In this document: positions 34,499-44,851 of the stretch, in pieces
Numbering within the stretch: position 1 is the stretch's first letter
Layout: each line of letters begins with the position of its first letter
Source of the DNA: Trifolium pratense
Taxonomy: Eukaryota; Streptophyta; Magnoliopsida; Fabales; Fabaceae
Assembly (NCBI RefSeq): GCF_020283565.1
Contig: NC_060059.1
Location: 36,448,338 to 36,512,337 of the forward strand
Direction: 5' to 3'
DNA: 64,000 nucleotides
The notes under the pieces: model-generated
Seen by the model: only the letters and a program-made list of their open reading frames with translations
What the model was told of the DNA's origin: nothing
Database searches by the model: none
Made by a program: the position numbers and the translations under genes

Positions 34499-34503
34499 CA
34501 TAT

Positions 34504-35500
34504 TGTTGGAGTTTATGTTGGCCTCATTTTGCTAAAACAAAGATTCACGCTAGATGTTGAACTGAATGATTCAACATCAGGTACAAGCAAGATGTTGGAT
34601 AGAATGTTTCAACATTGGATACCACATCTAGTGGGTCGGGCCTGACGTTTTCTTAATCTCGTGCATTTTTATATTTATCGAATCCACGTGTTTTTACTTG
34701 TGCGCCAAGTAGAGCCTCTTCCATTGTTCTAGAAGGCGGCCATGACCTAGTTTTACTTCAGAATGTATCAACTATTTATGGAAACAAAACATTCAATTGA
34801 AGAATATTCCTTGAAAGGAACTTTCGGATCTGCTGCGTTTTTGAAGCCTGATTCAAGACCTAGCCCGTGCTAGCTCGGGTTATATAAAGGAAGCCTAAAC
34901 CATTGTGCAAACCATCGAAGCCGCAATTGTGTTTTGACAAAGCGTGTGTTTAGGGTTTTAGTATTGTGTCTTTGTGTTCTTGTTCTTGTGTTACTTTGAT
35001 GCAAGATTAAGAACTGTGTGTTATTGTGTTGTAATATCTCTGGAGCTTCTAAGCAAGGAGATAGTGTGTGTGAACCATTCCTAAGCTTTGAAGTACGGAA
35101 TTGGTGAATGTTTTAAGAAGTGTGTCTTCAATTACAAATTGTAACGTGTACGATCACAATGGTTGTGATTGAGAGGAGTTGAGGTGGGACCTCATACCTA
35201 GGTGTGTCTTAGGTAGAGTATAGCACGGGGGGTGATTAGGTGAGAAGTCATAAACGGGTTGTTTATTGAGGGCTTTGAACTAATACTATCATAGTGGATT
35301 CACTCCTGGATTGGTATCCCCTAGAGTAGACTTATGATGAACTGGGTTAACAAATAACTGTGTTATTTTGTTTCTTGCATTTTACATTTCCTCATTGTTC
35401 GTCTAGTACAGTGTTGAATACAGTGTTGGATCATCGGATCAAACATTACAGTGTTGGAACATCGTGTTCAACATCGTGTTACTAGTGTGCTAGAATTTCA
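34504..35500 (+). mobile_element. Solo LTR, 997 bp
   Basis: The segment begins TGTTGGAGTTTATG and ends TAGAATTTCA. It is flanked by the 5-bp duplication CATAT at 34499-34503 and 35501-35505. It contains a TATA-like GGTTATATAAAGG (about 34877). GTTCAACATC and GTTGGA words recur near both ends. The strand follows the TATA box and is inferred. Style fits a Copia element (SIRE/Maximus-like), but no internal domain remains. Confidence 0.8.
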
Positions 35501-35505
35501 CATAT

Positions 35506-36357
35506 AGTACTTCACCATACAAATACAAATACAAAGACAAAACAAAACTGAAAACTAAAGGAAAAGACAGTGTGTCTCTCCCTAACTCCCTTTCCATTAT
35601 CTAACTATACAATGAAGGGGGAAAACACTCCATAGACATGTCGCATAAACTATTAAGTTACACTCCAAACCACATTTCATATTTGCTAATGTATCTACAC
35701 ATTGATGTGATTCTCAATAAGCATGATGCAGAACTACACCTCAATCTGAATTCATGAGAAGAAGAATTATCTTTCCAAACAAAAGCATGCCCACCGGACT
35801 ACCACTATCACCCTTCAAGAGCACATTCACCACAATTTCAAGTTCCACATCCACCTCAACACACGCCAATTCTAACACAAAAGACCTTCATACATAAACA
35901 AACATTACAATAAATATGGTCCCTAGCAACATTTTTTTAGACAACACATAAAAATTGTTGCCTAAAAGATGCCTTAGGCAACGATTTATAGGTTGCTGAC
36001 AACGTCTTCGCAACCTCTCATAATTGTCCCCTAAACTACTCCTGGGGACGCTTTTAGAGCGTTATTCTATTATTTCTTTGGCAACAATTGTTAACTATCC
36101 TTGAAAATTCTTCTGGGCACGCTTTTTAGATGTTGCATCAAAATTAAATAATCAAAATTCAATAACAAAAGTTAACGGCAAACTTCCCCCCGAAACATTA
36201 TAATTTTTTTGCCAAACTTTCCTCCAAACATTAAAAAAAATATATATAGTTTGAGTGTAAAAGAAAAATAAAAAATAAAAAAGTTTTGTGTAAAGAAGAA
36301 ATCAGAAAAAGCTAAGTCACTATGTTTAGTCTAGTAATGGGGGATTTGGATGGTACG
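35506..36357. other. Spacer with short CGTTGC-type repeats
   Basis: No gene was seen. At about 35930-36130, alternating GGCAACAATT / TTGTTGCC and GGGGACGCTTTT phrases occur. This is the style of subterminal repeats of plant CACTA transposons, but no CACTA end or duplication was found. Confidence 0.4.
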
Positions 36358-36700
36358 CTATAGGTCTGGGTTCGATCTCCGGCTCATTATAAACAAAAAA
36401 ATTAAAACAAGAAGAAGCTTCCCGTAAGGACTACACGCCCCAGAGCGTTTAGCAAAACCTCGAATCCACTCTCCATGATTACCTCTAATCACACCATCAC
36501 AACCGGCAAATCCACCACCCTTACAAACCCCACCCGTATTCAATACCCAACTCTCACACAACTTGTTTTGTATCCTCCCTCCCTCTATCACGAGCACACA
36601 CCATGAACTTAAGAAAATTATGCCAATATCTTTTACTGCTGCCAGGACCTGATGTAATGGACTAACAGGTCGTATAAAATCCTCCACATGATTTTTTTTA
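36358..36700 (-). pseudogene. LINE-type RNase H domain fragment
   Basis: The minus-strand frame at 36358-36687 contains WVLNTGGVCKGGGFAGCDG and VIRGNHGEWIRGFAKRSGAC. It matches the RNase H region that ends many plant non-LTR retrotransposon proteins. The first catalytic Asp of the usual LNTDG motif is replaced (NTGG). The domain is cut off on both sides, so it is a dead fragment. Its left edge carries a GGTTCGATCTCCGG phrase on the + strand. Confidence 0.7.
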
Positions 36701-36720
36701 TTTCTCCAACACCATAATTT

Positions 36721-39364
36721 TTTTTACACTTTAATTAATTATAACTTTGTCAAAAAAATAAATAAATTATAACTGTTCAATCATTAAAATAATTTGTCTT
36801 ACATCATATTTAATTTAATTTTTATTTGGGCCAAGTAATAAAATAGCTAGAAATTTCACTCTTAAAATGAATAAGTGAAATATTTGGGTTCGAATTCCGA
36901 CCCCTTCATATATAATGTAATATCACTACTAAGCTAAGCTAATGGGAAACATCATATTTAATTTAAAAGTCATAAAAACTGTATTGTCAAGAAAAAAGTC
37001 ATTAAATAAAGGTGAGACAAACCTTAGAAAAATTAATTGAAAATGTACGTTAATTATTTTCTTCTAATTATTGTTAGCTTAGCATATGTCATCCCTTCAA
37101 ATTTTCGTTGCACAGAGTCGTAAACGTTGACCTTTATTCCTCAGTTTTTTTCTCTCTATTATTGAGGTGTGCTTTGTTGGGTTAACATCAACTTGTACAC
37201 AAGTAGAATAATTGTCGAATTTTTTCTTAACCTCTTTATTTATATCTAAATATTTTCTATTTTTATCACATTATTAATATTAATATTATTTTTTCCTCTT
37301 TCTATAGTCTATCTTCCTTTTAGTACTAAAAGTTGTACACACTCTTTAGGAAATGTGGAACATGCATGAATTTTAACTAAAGGACACACTATAAAAGATC
37401 AAAAAAATTGTTAAAAAGATAGAGTAAAGAATCATTTTTCATCTTTAATTTTTCTGGCAATTCAAATAAAGTTATATGTTTTCTATGTTTAATTATGTAT
37501 CATTTTTTCTCCTTTAGACTTTAGTATAGTATCTTTTGCAAGTTGCAACAATAATAGCATAAGTTCACACTACCGACTATAGTGAATACCGTATACATAT
37601 TGACTTCAATTAATAATAAGGATAAAATTTGTTTGTTTGTTTGTTTGTATGTAGTTCAAATCATTTAAATAAATTCATGTGTCAAACATCAGATCACCTG
37701 TATTTCAACTGCTCTTTTTTACATATCTAAAAGTAAGTGAGTTTAATTAATTTCAAGGACTTTTAGAGTTACATATATCAAGACTCAAAGATATATAATT
37801 ATTTGCTAATAAGATTTTCAGAAGAAATGGACTAAAAAAAAAAAGATTTTCAGAAGAATAGAATTTGTTTTAAAAATAGTTTGACTAAAATGTTTTATTT
37901 TGGTAAAAACTTGAGATTGAGATGTCTTTATGTGTATGAATTTTAAATGACGCTTTTTTTTTTATAAAGAAAAAATAATTTTAACTTGCTTTGTAAAAGA
38001 TGAGTCTCATCTTTGTACAAACTAAATTATTATCGAAAGCCTTACTAAATCGTCCTATGACCTCATTAAGTGAGATTCATATTATCTATTGTAAAATACG
38101 CAATTGCACATTTGATTTCAGGTAATCAATCCATTTGAGATTGATCAATTTGTTTATAATGAACTATTGAGATTAGTGCGTGAAATATAAATTCCAAGTG
38201 AGCATAAGAAAAAAAATATACCGCTATATAAAGTCAATTTCAGTCATTGTACAAAAAATAAAAAAGCAATTTCAGTCCTGTAAGAATAACTACGATATTA
38301 TTAGACGGATTGAGAATGAACCCCAAATTTCTCACTTTTTCACAATTATATTGTGTGGATTTAATCACTAAGCTATTTGATAAAATTGTTCGAAGTTAAT
38401 TTTTAGTTGGGTATTTTTTTCTGGACGGATTTACCTTACTAACTCAATTCTCAATTAGCTTCTGTTTTTTATAGTTAAGTTTATGTCCTCCCAATTATTA
38501 TTTTTCCTTTTTTTCTTGAATAAATTTCTTTTTAGCTTAAAAAATATATAACATTAATATGACAAACTAGAAAAAAGTAATTAAAGTAAAGCATATATTC
38601 AACAATGAAATACGACTTTAATGAATATACAATGTCAATATAAATTAACTTTGTAAGTATTTAATTAAAATAGTTTATTTTGTCAAAAAAAAATATTAAA
38701 ATAGTTTATTTTTCCAATTATATTTTCAAAATAGAGAGAGTGAAGTCGAATGATGTAACGGAATATAACGTTACTATAGAAAAAGTAGGATAAACGTCTA
38801 TCCTTCCCCTAGTAATAGTTATCATTTTATTCTAAGTGTACATAGTTATCCATTCAAAATCTTAAAACAAATAATATGCAAATATATCAACAATAACAAT
38901 GGTATCATCCAAATCCAAAATACACAAAAAAATAATACAACAAACATTGTTACATCACTATCTACTCTGTCTAGTTTCTACAATTTAGCTTATCTTGTCA
39001 CATGCATGAAATATTTATAACTTGTCTTGTTTGAATTAATTTACCAATTTAAAAAATCACTATAGTGTGGTCCTTAATTAAATTCTCTTGTCCTCTCCTT
39101 CTTCGAGTAGCCTCATGTAACAGTATATATTCGTCAAAGATGGCAACATCTTCAATGTTTTATAAAGATGTTGGACTATCTATCGAACCTTTCAATTTTG
39201 AAGCATGGTAGGTGGAAAAATGGTCCACTTAGATTGTGACTCATCAACTAAAATATTTTTGTAATACATCAAAGAGTGAAAAAATGTGATTCTTAAAGGT
39301 TTTGATCGGTTCGAGAGAAATAGAGAAGAGAGAAAGAGAAAAGAAGTTGGACATTTATTTCTCT
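36721..39364. other. Gene-poor AT-rich spacer
   Basis: I see no exon, RNA gene or well-bounded element over 2.6 kb. The DNA is about three quarters A+T with many homopolymer runs. The few short ORFs have no recognisable features. Confidence 0.5.
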
Positions 39365-39675
39365 TAGTATATGTTTGGTTCTGCGGTAAACAAAATTAAT
39401 TTTGACAGTATTAAGTTTAACATAATTGATTTTGATAGAATTGAGTTTGACAGAATTAATTTATGTTTGGGTATATTCATACAAAAGTGAGTTGAACAAA
39501 GAATTTGAGTGTAAAAATCAATTATAGAATGAGAAACTACAATTTCTAGCTTCAAGTAGAATTAATTCTAGAGGTATAATCAATTCTACTTTTGAGAAAC
39601 CAAACAAGCCAAAATCAATTCTACAGGTCTAGAATCAATTCTGGCTACTCCAGAATTGAAACCAAACATACACTA
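39365..39675. mobile_element. MITE, about 311 bp
   Basis: Terminal inverted repeats are TAGTATATGTTTGGTT on the left and AACCAAACATACACTA on the right (one mismatch). Internal repeats of AATTGATTTTGATAGAATT and its complement are present. It is AT-rich and non-coding. A target duplication could not be assigned with confidence. Confidence 0.7.
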
Positions 39676-40194
39676 ATTATTTGATAAGGAGAGAAATTGA
39701 GAAGAAAGAATAGCATTTGGTGGGTCCTATCCACTTTTTCAATCATCCCACAAATGAGAATAAAGAGGAGAAAACGTTAAATTTTCAATCAATTTTTATT
39801 ATTGTCTTTTTTGTCTTTTTCAAAATGTTCTTTTAGGGTTTAGGACATTCCAGTACTTTTGAAAACAAGAAACACTTATTTCTTCTATATTTCTTTTATC
39901 TTTATTTTATACCAATTAACACGTCAAATTTATTATATCTCTCGCGTATTTCTCTTTTCTTATACTCTCTCATCTATCTCTATTTTTACTTTTTTTTTTC
40001 TTAGATTTTACACATTCTCTTTAATAAGAAAGATCTTCCACTACCATAAAACAAATCTTAGTCACTAAAACTCCATAAAATGAAACAATTTCACTTATTT
40101 CTTCATATTCCAAGTATTAAGTTCTAAAATTTCAAAATAAACAAAAACAACTAAATAGTTATAATAAACTTAATAAAAGCTTAATTAATCTTTA
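39676..40194. other. AT-rich spacer
   Basis: Nothing supportable was seen apart from the flank of the MITE and of the Helitron remnant. Confidence 0.45.
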
Positions 40195-41345
40195 TCTATA
40201 TAAAAGTTACTAAGTCTCCCAGTTAAACCTAATTTAACCCTAATAATTCATATTAAAATGTTAAAAAATAACCACCAGGATTCGAACTCATAACTTTTTA
40301 ATTATATTTCTTTATATACTTACCACTAAGCCATATCAATTATGTTGAAATAATTTTGTAACCAACAAATCAACATCATTTAAATGCACACTTTTTAAAC
40401 TTAACATGTTTTATTTTTCTTTATAAAAACAAAAACCTCTTTTTTTTTCCCATCTACAACATCAAATATGTTACTGCGTTTTTTAACCTTTTTTATAGAA
40501 AATTCGAGTTTTTTTCCCGTTTTATTCATATTCATTTTTTATTAAATAAAAATCATCAATTAAAAACACATCAATATATAGTCTTAAATCATGTACCTTT
40601 CATCTATATATAAATGAAGTTTCACGTGTTTTCTTTAATTCATTCAGAAGAAAAAGCTTATTTGAGTTGTGATTCTCCGTGTCATGCCAACTCAAATGTT
40701 GACACACCAGATGATATTCATACCCCCTGAATTCTTGAACACCATCAAATCTTTTGGAATTCCGAATCACAAACTAAGATTAAAAGTGGGAGTACCTGTA
40801 ATGTTGCTCAGAAACATTGAACAATCCTTAGGGTTATGCAATGGTACTCGGTTGATAATTACAAAAATGGGAACATATGTCATTGAAAGGAGAATGATAA
40901 CCGACAACAATATTGGTGATAAATTTTTTATTCCTAGATTATCATTGACTCCTTCAGTTAAAAGAATGCCTTTTAAGTTTAAACGCCGACAATTTCCAAT
41001 GGTTGTTTCATTTGCTATGACTATCAATAAGAGTCAGGGCTAGTCTCTTAAACATGTTGGTGTTTATCTTCCACGGTCAATTTTCTCCCATGGCCAACTA
41101 TATGCTGCAGTGTCAAGAGTAACTTCAAGGAAAGACTTGAAAATATTGATAACCGATGAAAAAGGGGAAGACACGGACGAAACTGAAAATGTGGTTTACA
41201 AAGAAGTTTTCCATAATATTTAGTAGTTAATTTGTAAATTATTTATCTATATTTATCGTTGTACTGAATATTATTATTATATATTTTTTTAACATCATAT
41301 ATGATGGTGTACAAAACCAGTGTGATAGCACGGGTCGGTGACTAG
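40195..41345 (+). mobile_element. Helitron remnant with helicase C-terminus
   Basis: The right end GCACGGGTCGGTGACTAG followed by T is a canonical Helitron 3' terminus (CTAG|T). A candidate 5' end TCTATATAAAAG is at 40195, after A. Helicase coding lies between. I infer an internally deleted Rep/helicase element; the 5' end is less certain than the 3' end. Confidence 0.7.
40633..41223 (+). pseudogene. Helitron PIF1-like helicase, C-terminal pseudogene
   Basis: The + frame reads EEKAYLSCDS...DDIHTP, then shifts by one base near 40727 into EFLNTIKSFGIPNHKLRLKV. It continues through GVPVMLLRNIEQSLGLCNGT, MPFKFKRRQFPMVVSFAMTI and NKSQG. There a TAG at 41041-41043 replaces the usual Gln codon. The frame stays open after it (SLKHVGVYLPRSIFSHGQLY, AAVSRVTSRKDLKI) to the TAG at 41221. 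These are the conserved terminal helicase motifs of plant Helitron Rep-helicases. One frameshift plus one nonsense change make it inactive. Confidence 0.85.
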
Positions 41346-41601
41346 TTTATTTAAAATACTATTAAAACTATGTATATTTGAGTGCTATAAGAGTTGCAAA
41401 TTTGTTGTCTCCTTGATAATTTTTCTTTTTCGGTTTTTGGGGCCTAAAGCTAGTTTGGGTTGTCTTACTCTTGGGCCGGCCTTATAAAGTGATATTTAAG
41501 CCTTTATAAATCCAAACACGAGAGCATTTTTTCACACTTGTTAGGGTTTTGCTTGAATTGATCTCATCCTTGGCGCTGCTGGATAAGTTTGAAGACCTAA
41601 C
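41346..41601. promoter_or_regulatory. 5' flank of the frameshifted F-box gene
   Basis: TTATAAAGTG (about 41482) and TTTATAAATCC (about 41504) are TATA-like sequences 100-120 bp before the ATG. GGGCCGGCC lies just upstream of them. Confidence 0.35.
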
Positions 41602-42815
41602 ATGTCATTGGAGTCGAATATGGAGAATTTGGTGGTTGCGACAAATGAAAAGGTTAACAAACATATACCTATCGATCTTGCCTTCTTTGTTCTATCAAAA
41701 TTATCTGTGAAATCTTTAAAGCGTTTTGGATGTGTGTGTGCAAATCTTGGGCCCTTTTATTTGAAAATCCTCATTTTATGAACATATATCGCAACAATTT
41801 TATTATTAATAGCAATTCTTACTGTGATGATACTTTTCTCCTTCTACAAGAGCCGCCTTATTTTCGTGAACATCCTGTGATGTATTTGCTTTCTGGTGAG
41901 AAATTTGAGAACATAGTCAAAATAGATTTACCGCCTCCATTTTATGAGGATCATCATGATATTCATATTTTAGGCTCGGTTAGTGTCAATGGGACTCTTT
42001 GTCTCAAACAGGAAAGCAAATTTGTATTATGGAACCCAATCACTGAGGAATTCAAGGTCATTCCACCTAGCCCTATTGAGTTTGAGCCATCTTATTTAGA
42101 TCTTTTATGGGATATACATGGATTTGGGTATGACCATGTTAGAGATGACTATAAATTAATTCGGAAAATTGTATATTATTTTCCTCTAATTGAGTCTCTT
42201 TTTGATCATCTTGGTGTGGAACAACCATGGAATGCCCCCTATTGGGAGATATACAGTATGAGAAGTAATTGTTGGAAAAAACTTGATGTCAAATTACCTC
42301 GTTATGTTTTGAAAATACATTGTCCTCGACTATACATGGATGGAATGTGTCATTGGTATGGTGCAAATGAAGCAACTATGATTACAGAATCTCTGGTGTC
42401 ATTTGACTTTGTAAATGAGGTATTCATTACAACTCTCATACCCTCGTATTGCAAGAACAACAATCCTTATTTTGAATTGGTGCACTTGATTGTGTTAAAT
42501 GGATCTGTTGCTTTCATCTCTAATTACGCAGAATCAACTGCTTTTCATATATCAATTTTGGGAGAATTTAGTGTAAAAGAATCATGGACTAAACTGTTTA
42601 CTGTTGATATCTTACCTTCTGTTGAACGTCCTATCGAACCAAAGAAGAAGGACATTATATTCTTCGAAAGAAAAAGAGAAGGTGAAGGACTATCCTGGTT
42701 TAATTTGAATGCCAAAATACTTGAGTCTGAGGAGCTTAATTTGAAAGGACAAATGGCTCATTGTAAAGTAGCAATTTATAAAAGAAATCTTCTTTCACAT
42801 TGGAAGATTAAATGA
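41602..42815 (+). pseudogene. FBA-type F-box protein, frameshifted at a GT repeat
   Basis: The expected start is ATG at 41602 (MSLESNMENLVVATNEKVNK). The first half of the F-box is HIPIDLAFFVLSKLSVKSLK. At GGATGTGTGTGTGCAAATC (41729-41747) the frame moves by two bases relative to RFGCVCKSWALLFENPHF. The initial frame then stops at about 41778. The remaining 361-codon frame (41730-42815) is open. It holds the FBA/kelch-like region: LWNPITEEFKVIPPSP, GFGYDHVRDDYKLIRK and YWEIYSMRSNCWKKL. F-box proteins recruit substrates to SCF ubiquitin ligases. Without the N-terminal half of the motif, SKP1 binding would be lost. Internal initiation at 41730 is possible. The intact paralog is at 55084-56268. 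Confidence 0.8.
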
Positions 42816-43417
42816 TTAATTATTGTTACTTGTGGTTATTATAATTTTACCTTGTTTACAAAGTGGATTTTCAGGTCTGCATATTATGAATATTATCATG
42901 TACACATGACATATCAAGAAACTATTTGATAATATGAATCTTCTTGTAACAAATTTATTTTAAAGGTTTTACTCCATTCTAATTTTTGAGTTGATATATT
43001 GTTTCCATTTCAATTTATATGACTGATCTTATACCTTTATTGGATCACATGTATGTATAATTTGCTTTTAACTATCATGTCATGTAGATGTATAATTGTC
43101 TTGATGTATCAACCTTTGAGAAAAATATGCAACTATCATAGAACTTCCACATTTTTTTTCTTTCTAGTTTCCTTTGTTATGTATTTTGCACTATGTAATA
43201 GGGGAGAGTTGTCCATACTTAAACTCATATTTAAATTTTATTTTATTTAATGACCCTCCCTCCATTCATGCTTATATCTCAAACAAATTTAGGAATAAAC
43301 TTTGATACCAGCTTAGAATTTTGGATCGGACTTAACCCAACTTTACAAAATCGATTTGTAAGGTGTTGACTATTTCTACTTATAAACTCATGTGTAGACT
43401 TTTTGTTACCAATCATT

Positions 43418-43560
43418 AGATGGTTTAGTGGTGATTGACGCTGAAATTGATAGGGAAAACAACGGTTCGAATCTTCACATTTACGATCAGGAGAGAGCTC
43501 AAATCACTTGATTGATGTCAGAACTGATATCTAAAATTAAACTGGCAGGTAAATAAATAA
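43418..43560 (+). mobile_element. SINE family 4
   Basis: An A-box-like GATGGTTTAGTGGTGATTGA and a B-box GGTTCGAATCT are spaced as in tRNA-derived SINEs, followed by ...GATGTCAGAACTGATATC. No target duplication was assigned. Confidence 0.55.
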
Positions 43561-44209
43561 ATTAGTAAATGTTAAACAATGTGTCGCAATTTTTAATTTT
43601 GGAAAGAAGCAATTATTAAACGAATTATATTTATCTAGGAGTAACACAAAAAATTAAATTAAATTATCAAAATAATTACATTTGTTTTCTTTTCTTATTA
43701 TCATTTTCTTAGCAGCCGAATTCACGTAACCATAAACCCTAGCAAGCAATTACCGCGCATTCCCTTTTCCCAATTTCAGGTTTCATTTTCCATTCCTCTT
43801 TAAATTCTTTCATTTTTTTATCGTTTCTATTCAACTTTTGTTGCCAAAATTCAAAATTTTCATGCAAATTCGTTTTGTTATTCCATTTTGTGTACACAAA
43901 ATTGTGCTCCAATTAGTTAATCATAATTCAACTTGTTTATGATATTTTTTTTAGCTTAAATTCATAATCTTGAATTACTTATTGATAGGGTAGGTTGCAA
44001 AACCTTTTCACCTTAAAATTGACCTCATTTTATCTGCTTTATAAATTATGTAAATTGTACTCAGTTCCATAATTCTGACAAAGAAACAAAAACAAGTAAT
44101 TGCAGTTTTGATTTCTACATTATAGAAACGTTTGTGGATTCAACAAGTATTATATTTGTATGTATCTTAGTATGAATTAATGTCACTAAATATTGTTTTT
44201 ACATTACCA

Positions 44210-44414
44210 ACAATGAATTGGTCCAAGTGGTAAAGGAACTGGGCCCGTTAAGCGACCATGGATTCCATCCGTGGTTCTTGTGTATAGAAAAAGTTCGGTT
44301 GAGAGAATAGAATAGAACCCACCTTTTGTACCCCGTAGGTTCTCAAATGGAGATTAGTCACCGCTAAAAAATGGTGGAAACTTCGTACCTATAACATTAG
44401 TAACCTAAAAAAAT
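44210..44414 (+). mobile_element. SINE family 3, plus-strand copy
   Basis: It has AATTGGTCCAAGTGGTAAAG (A-box), a degenerate B-box in GATTCCATCCGTGG, and the same ordered blocks as the copy at 13215-13424 (GTTCGGTTGAGAGA, TGGTGGAAACTTCGTACC). A 10-bp repeat AATATTGTTT at 44189-44198 and 44415-44424 is the likely target duplication. Confidence 0.7.
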
Positions 44415-44851
44415 AATATTGTTTCTGCATCCAATTGTATATGACATGTATTATGCATGCATGTTCATGCGATGCAATTGATTCTTTCAAAAGTTGGCTA
44501 TTGTCAATGCCTTTGATCAAGTATTGTTCTTTACAATTTCGCATTTGATCGTGTGCTATTATTATCCTTATTTGTAGCTGCAGCCTGCAGGTGACCGTGG
44601 AAAGTGCTGAGAGTGAATGTTAGAATTTACAATCTAGTGTTTCATTTATGCAGATGGTTAATTAGATAAATAATTAGCAGCCCTTGATAGGTTTGATAAG
44701 ATCTGAACTGAAAGTCTGAAAGGGACTTGGATTTGGTGCTTATTAAGACTTAAGAGACAGGAGAAAAGCGTATTTTGATCGGTTATTGTTTGATATAATT
44801 CTGCAATAAGTAAACAAGACAATTTGGGAAGTAGTGTGGCTATCTGATGTA

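Larger units (their letters stand above)
42816..44851. other. F-box 3' flank, SINEs, and FAM135 5' leader region
   Basis: 42816-43300 is the 3' flank of the F-box gene. A copy of a dispersed repeat (TAGAATTTTGGATCGGACTT...) is at about 43305-43400, and two SINEs follow. CCATAAACCCTAGC near 43730 and CAATTTCAGGTTTC near 43778 look like the leader and first non-coding splice junction of the FAM135-like gene. Confidence 0.4.

Noticed and set aside
36360..36395. GGTTCGATCTCCGG suggested a tRNA or SINE
   Set aside because: No acceptor-stem partner, A-box or tail could be found; it is more likely part of the LINE fragment or a chance B-box.
40767..41027. 86-codon minus-strand ORF
   Set aside because: Shadow of the Helitron helicase frame on the opposite strand.
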